DNA from: Mesodorylaimus sp. YZB2_4
Taxonomy: Eukaryota; Nematoda; Enoplea; Dorylaimida; Dorylaimidae
DNA length: 64,000 bases
Direction of reading: 5' to 3'
Assembly: GCA_030248295.1 (NCBI GenBank)
Contig: JASANH010001061.1
Span: forward strand, 186,001-250,000
Shown here: positions 60,143-64,000 of the stretch, in pieces
Position numbering within the stretch: position 1 is the stretch's first letter
Layout of the letters: the number at the start of each line of letters is the position of its first letter
Translations under genes and position numbers: made by a program
The notes under the pieces: model-generated
The model's input: the letters and a program-made list of their open reading frames with translations, nothing else
Told to the model about the DNA's origin: nothing
Databases searched by the model: none

Positions 60143-62031
60143 CTGAAATACAAAAGGCAAACATTAACTACCTGGCAAATCACTCACTTGGAATTTTCAC
60201 CCTTTTTTGACAAGATCACTCCGACTCATGCTCTCCCTCAAGCGACTAGGGCCCTAACCTCAACTCTCTAGAAAAACCAGTTCTATCCGCAACATTTCAA
60301 GTGGTAAAGAAGAAATGTTAGGGAATTAATCAGTGCCACAATGACCTGATTTACTCACACCCTGACTAAGGTTTATACAAGAAGTTAAAAATCATTCTCC
60401 CATTCTTCTAGGTTTCCCAGACAAAAATTCGATGTTTTGCCTAATTATTTGTTGTTGTTCGACAGCTACTAAACCAGTCGAGTGCTCTACTGACTTTCAG
60501 CATGATTAAGAGGCACACAAAAAGGTGGGTGATTCGAAATTTTAAACCTCAGAATGCATCCGCTCACAACTCCCCTGATTTTTGCTCCTAAATTCCTATT
60601 TTCGTGAGCGGTTCCAGGTTTTCTAGACACTTCTCAGGTTCCCTGATTTTGCCAGGTTTTTATGAACCCTGTTGACCCTGACACCGTCAAAACAGATAAA
60701 GAAACCTCAAGCATCCCCGTTTCTGGGTGATCATGGATCGATAAGTTAACTCTGCGTCTTTGCGAACAATCTGTCACTGACTCATTCCTCGCCCCCACCA
60801 AAAATTCAGATTTAAAAATGCCAAGAAAATTTTCATTTGCAGACTTCCTCCTACATTGAAAAACTGGCTTTGGTCGAATGATTAAATCAGGGAAGCCATT
60901 CCACAGTAAATGTCCTGCTGCCTTCTGTCAATGGCCCTGTCTTCCATTGTCAGTTTACTCATCCTGCAGAATATACTCCCTGTAGTGACTCTCGCGATAA
61001 TGACCTTTCCTTCCTCTCATCGAGTCATCACATCACCTTTCAACTCAGTAACTTCTCATGGCTCTTCCTGAAACAAACCAGTTTCCAACATGTACATTCT
61101 AGCCCACTCTCTGCTTCTAACCCAAACAGATTTCTTTTCCTATCCACATTCCACTCTCTTCAGCTATTATGTGCCTATTAGCTGTAGGATGATATTTTAG
61201 TGTGCAGTAAATGATTGGCGAAATTCAGCTGTGTTCTCTTCTGTAGGGAAACATCGCTACACTCCCTAAACACAGGCTTCCTCCCGACAAACGCTACCAA
61301 CCCATCAGCCTATCCTCTTGTTCACACACGACGCCTGTCTCCTCACTAACATCCACCAACCATACCATTTCCAAATATTCTATACTCTGCCGCATATGCT
61401 CTGGATTGCGTTCCTTCTTTGGCCTTTCCTCCACCGTACTCGTTTGGTCTCCATCCGCCTGGCCCTCAACTGATAGCCGCTAAGAAAATGAAAATCACGT
61501 TTCTTATTCAATACTCGAGTATGTTTATATAAGGTCTCTAAGCGACCATGGGCCTGGGGCAACTACTCCAGTTTTCTATGAATTCAATAAAGTATAAAGC
61601 ACATCTTGCTGGCCCAGATCCCAGTAACCCAACAACCTAGGCATGATCGATTCAAGGTCTGACGCACGACAACCCATTCTTGCACCTATTATCCGCTGCC
61701 AACTTCTTGGGTCACTCAGCCGAGGACACGCCTCGAAATAAACCGCCCTAGCCATATTGACTCAAAGTTCGCCTGCGCACAGATCTCATCAGTGAGAGTA
61801 AGCCGTTTGGAAAAATTGGCCAACCCTATTAGTCAACGTTAGCACCGCCACCAGGCAACCGCGCATAGTGGCGTCCAGGTAACCATATCGATTCGTTCTA
61901 TCCCTATACTCGCTCTGGCCAACTTGTACTGCAACCATCACCAGGCCAGCATCACTGGTGTCGGTAATGCTGTGACATATCGTGACCATCAGCTCAAGGC
62001 TCACTTTTCATCTCCCCTTTTGACACCCTAG
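60143..62031. other. No supported gene
   Basis: About 1.9 kb. A candidate acceptor (CACCCTAG) at 62024-62031 precedes the GPCR exon, so exon(s) encoding its N-terminus and TM1 may be in this stretch on the plus strand. I could not identify them. Confidence 0.35.
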
Positions 62032-62043
62032 CCCTCTCCAACC

Positions 62044-63204
62044 ATGGCCAGCAATCTCATATACGCCGTCGCCATAGCCCAATTCCTTTTGGGCGATTTG
62101 ATCAGTGTGGTAAACTTGGTTCTTTGGTTCGCCACAGCCATCAATCCAGCCCTACGCGCAGCACCCCATTGCCTTTTGGGCAACATGTGGTTCGCCAATC
62201 TTCTCATGGGCATCATTGTGGCCATCAGCAATGTAGTTGATCAAGCTGACGCATATGTATTTCAAAAAACCGAGGGCACTGTAGCCATTGTGAATGGTTT
62301 CGTCACAGTCAGCATGCTTCTGGCACTAACAACTAATCACGTGGTAACAATAAGAAACCCGGCCAATGCCATGTCCACCAAGACCAGTTTTAAAATAATC
62401 ACAGCCGTATGGGCCTGCGTTCTACTACTGACTCTTGTCAAAGCTATCGTTTTTGGATTGAATAAAATCGGTGTCAATGCGTGTTTCAAATGCTTTCTTA
62501 GCTTCGAGGTATCCACACTTGTCATCTTCACTGTGGCCACTTTAGGCGGTTTCTTCATCTCCGTCTATTTTATCTGTTCCCATCGCAATCGTACAATAGC
62601 CGATAGCTCCAACGCCAACGATACAATACCCAACAATATTACCCAAAAAGAATACAAGATGACTTTGACCATCGGCCTGCTTCTATTCGGTTTCTCGCTA
62701 ACATTTCTCGCCTTCGTATTCCTCATTCCAGCTTGGTTGACCAACGGCTACTTGGATGCTGATGCGGCCGAAGTCATAATCACACTGTTCTACACCCACG
62801 CTTTAATTAATCCAATAATTATACTCATACGCGACGAAGAGCTTAGAAAAAGCGCCCGGCAAATTATTCGTTGTCAGCGTCCCACATCAATCACAGACAC
62901 GCAACCGCCACCACCCGCCACACAGCAAACAAATATCAATGGCTCTAGGCAATCCGTGCACACTGGTCTCCAACAACAAGTGGATACCGAACCTCGATTC
63001 CAACAACCAGTCATTAATCAGACACTACCCCAACGACCCATCGTCCATCTGCCACCCATAGAATCACCACAGGCCAACAATCATGTCCTCGAGAATAGTG
63101 ACGAAGTCAAACGAGAGAAATACGATATCGAACGAGCACCCAGCCAGCCCGTCTCACCCATGGTACCCATGGAGAGGGAACAACCCAAAGGTGATCAAGT
63201 GTGA
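62044..63204 (+). CDS. Rhodopsin-type 7TM GPCR, visible from TM2 on
   Basis: 386 residues from the Met at 62044. TM2 includes FLLGDLI (the conserved Asp), TM3 begins after a Cys (CLLGNMWFANLLMG), TM4 has the conserved Trp (AVWACVLLLTL), TM5 is LVIFTVATLGGFFISVYFIC, TM6 ends FVFLIPAW and TM7 contains ALINPIIILI (NPxxY-like with Ile for Tyr). DRY is replaced by a less typical sequence at the end of TM3. The tail is about 115 residues, Gln/Pro/Asn-rich. TM1 is absent and the frame is closed by a stop just upstream of a CACCCTAG acceptor, so the true start is probably in an earlier exon and Met62044 is internal. Class A is clear; the ligand is unknown. Confidence 0.75.
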   Translation: MASNLIYAVAIAQFLLGDLISVVNLVLWFATAINPALRAAPHCLLGNMWFANLLMGIIVAISNVVDQADAYVFQKTEGTVAIVNGFVTVSMLLALTTNHVVTIRNPANAMSTKTSFKIITAVWACVLLLTLVKAIVFGLNKIGVNACFKCFLSFEVSTLVIFTVATLGGFFISVYFICSHRNRTIADSSNANDTIPNNITQKEYKMTLTIGLLLFGFSLTFLAFVFLIPAWLTNGYLDADAAEVIITLFYTHALINPIIILIRDEELRKSARQIIRCQRPTSITDTQPPPPATQQTNINGSRQSVHTGLQQQVDTEPRFQQPVINQTLPQRPIVHLPPIESPQANNHVLENSDEVKREKYDIERAPSQPVSPMVPMEREQPKGDQV

Positions 63205-63254
63205 ATTTGTGATTCAACCAGTCCTTTTTTATCTCTCATTGTATAAACACTTAC

Positions 63255-63760
63255 TTTAATTTTAATCTTTGGTCTTTTCTTGGACGCCTCGACAACGCTC
63301 TGTTGGCGAATCTGATCTGGGTTGTAAGGGGCATACTCCTCTTCTTTTTCGACCTGCAACATCAAAAATCTTTTATTTCCAACGGAAACTTGACTAAACC
63401 AAGCACCTGTAACTGAATCATACCACACGCAGTACACGTAGTCATGCATAATCCTACTCAGGCTAGTCGTCAGACCAATCCAAACTCCTCTATAAAGGTA
63501 GAGTCCCCACAAACAATGGCAAGACTATTCAAGATGGGGAATCGAACCCATGCCCCTACGAAACTGGTCCAGTTTATGAAGTCCCACAACTAAATATAGC
63601 ATTGCACACTGCCACAGAGTCAATACCTGATACTCTCCCTTTTCCAAAGCCTCCCACATATTGCCATAGGATTTTTTGGCATCCGATTGGGCAAGCTCGT
63701 TCGGTGAATTGTATGCTCTGATGAAATCAGCAGATGTCGTAGATTCCGACGAATCTAAAA
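63255..63760 (-). CDS. Exons of an unidentified minus-strand gene
   Basis: Two good coding segments: 63627-63760 (STTSADFIRAYNSPNELAQS..., ending MWEALEKGEYQ before a GTATTG donor) and 63255-63353 (VEKEEEYAPYNPDQIRQQSVVEASKK..., ending before GTAAGTG). Between them, 63354-63490 is open in the same frame (WIGLTTSLSRIMHD.., VWYDSVTG) and could be exon or retained intron. The protein is hydrophilic, charged and probably intracellular. I do not recognise it. Coordinates mark the span, not exact ends. The gene overlaps none of the GPCR exon but its 3' end may extend under it. Confidence 0.35.
63520..63560 (-). repeat. tRNA T-arm-like remnant
   Basis: On the minus strand GCATGGGTTCGATTCCCCAT is a perfect T-arm and B-box. 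No A box was found at the right distance. Probably a SINE head fragment like those at 45.4, 47.0 and 57.6 kb. Confidence 0.4.
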
Positions 63761-64000
63761 ATACAATTCCTCACTACACTACCATCCTTCTAAAACCAAA
63801 AATGCTTACATTTTATTTTCTTTGGATTAAACATGTCGTCCCTTGCTCTTTCTTCAGCGCTTCTCTAAAAAATTTTCATGCCTATATCATACCAAAAAAT
63901 GAACCCGAAGTCTCACCATTCTCAACGAACCATTCTTTCCGAATCCATTTTCACGTGGAATAATTTCAGTCAATTGCTGCATAGGTTTAGGCGTCTTGTC

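Overview
This is eukaryotic, metazoan genomic DNA: genes have many short introns (often 50-150 bp) with GT..TTTCAG or TTTTAG boundaries, unequal gene spacing, tRNA-derived SINE-like repeats, foldback elements and long homopolymer runs. Conserved genes are Nck, Rab14, Rab24, SUCLA2, a KIAA0319L-type PKD-repeat receptor and a NOL11-like nucleolar protein. Short introns, pyrimidine-AG acceptors and one closely spaced same-strand gene pair suggest a small invertebrate such as a nematode or another compact-genome animal. I cannot name the species, and Rab24, which I recall as absent from C. elegans, warns against assuming a Caenorhabditis-like animal.

Region 1 (1-20 kb) is an accessory cluster of small secreted alpha-helical proteins of about 95-120 residues in two families, A and B, which I cannot assign to a known family. 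Living copies and wrecks lie on both strands. Two A/B pairs are transcribed head to head, about 570 bp apart, and are the two arms of one large inverted duplication (about 14.42-16.26 kb and 17.90-19.70 kb). Further frameshifted, truncated and promoter-only copies show birth-and-death evolution.

Region 2 (3.8-4.8 and 21.9-27 kb) carries a secreted or membrane-anchored protein with two C-type-lectin-like domains and a Cys-Pro stalk. A duplicated promoter plus first exon of it sits at 3.87-4.82 kb. Between them lies repeat-rich DNA, including a C/A-only block at 20.5-20.9 kb that may be an assembly artefact.

Region 3 (28-42 kb) holds a foldback element, an intronless Rab24-like GTPase, SUCLA2 (10 exons, minus strand) divergent from Nck (4 exons, plus strand), then Rab14 (6 exons, one GC-AG intron and a degenerate exon copy upstream) and a small basic protein gene of unknown function.

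Region 4 (42.6-53.6 kb, minus strand) has a complete 19-exon KIAA0319L-like gene (predicted 873 aa) only about 212 bp downstream of a NOL11-like gene. A MITE with an apparent 9-bp target duplication sits just inside a NOL11 intron; a second, degraded copy is at 13.1 kb.

Region 5 (55.9-64 kb) has a type II membrane protein with a BRICHOS-like region and a long Pro-Ala repeat, the last two exons of a gene ending in an RTEL1/harmonin-like helical domain, a rhodopsin-type GPCR lacking TM1 in the visible exon, and exons of an unidentified minus-strand gene. Exon joins below were made by hand using reading phase as a check; all need transcript evidence.
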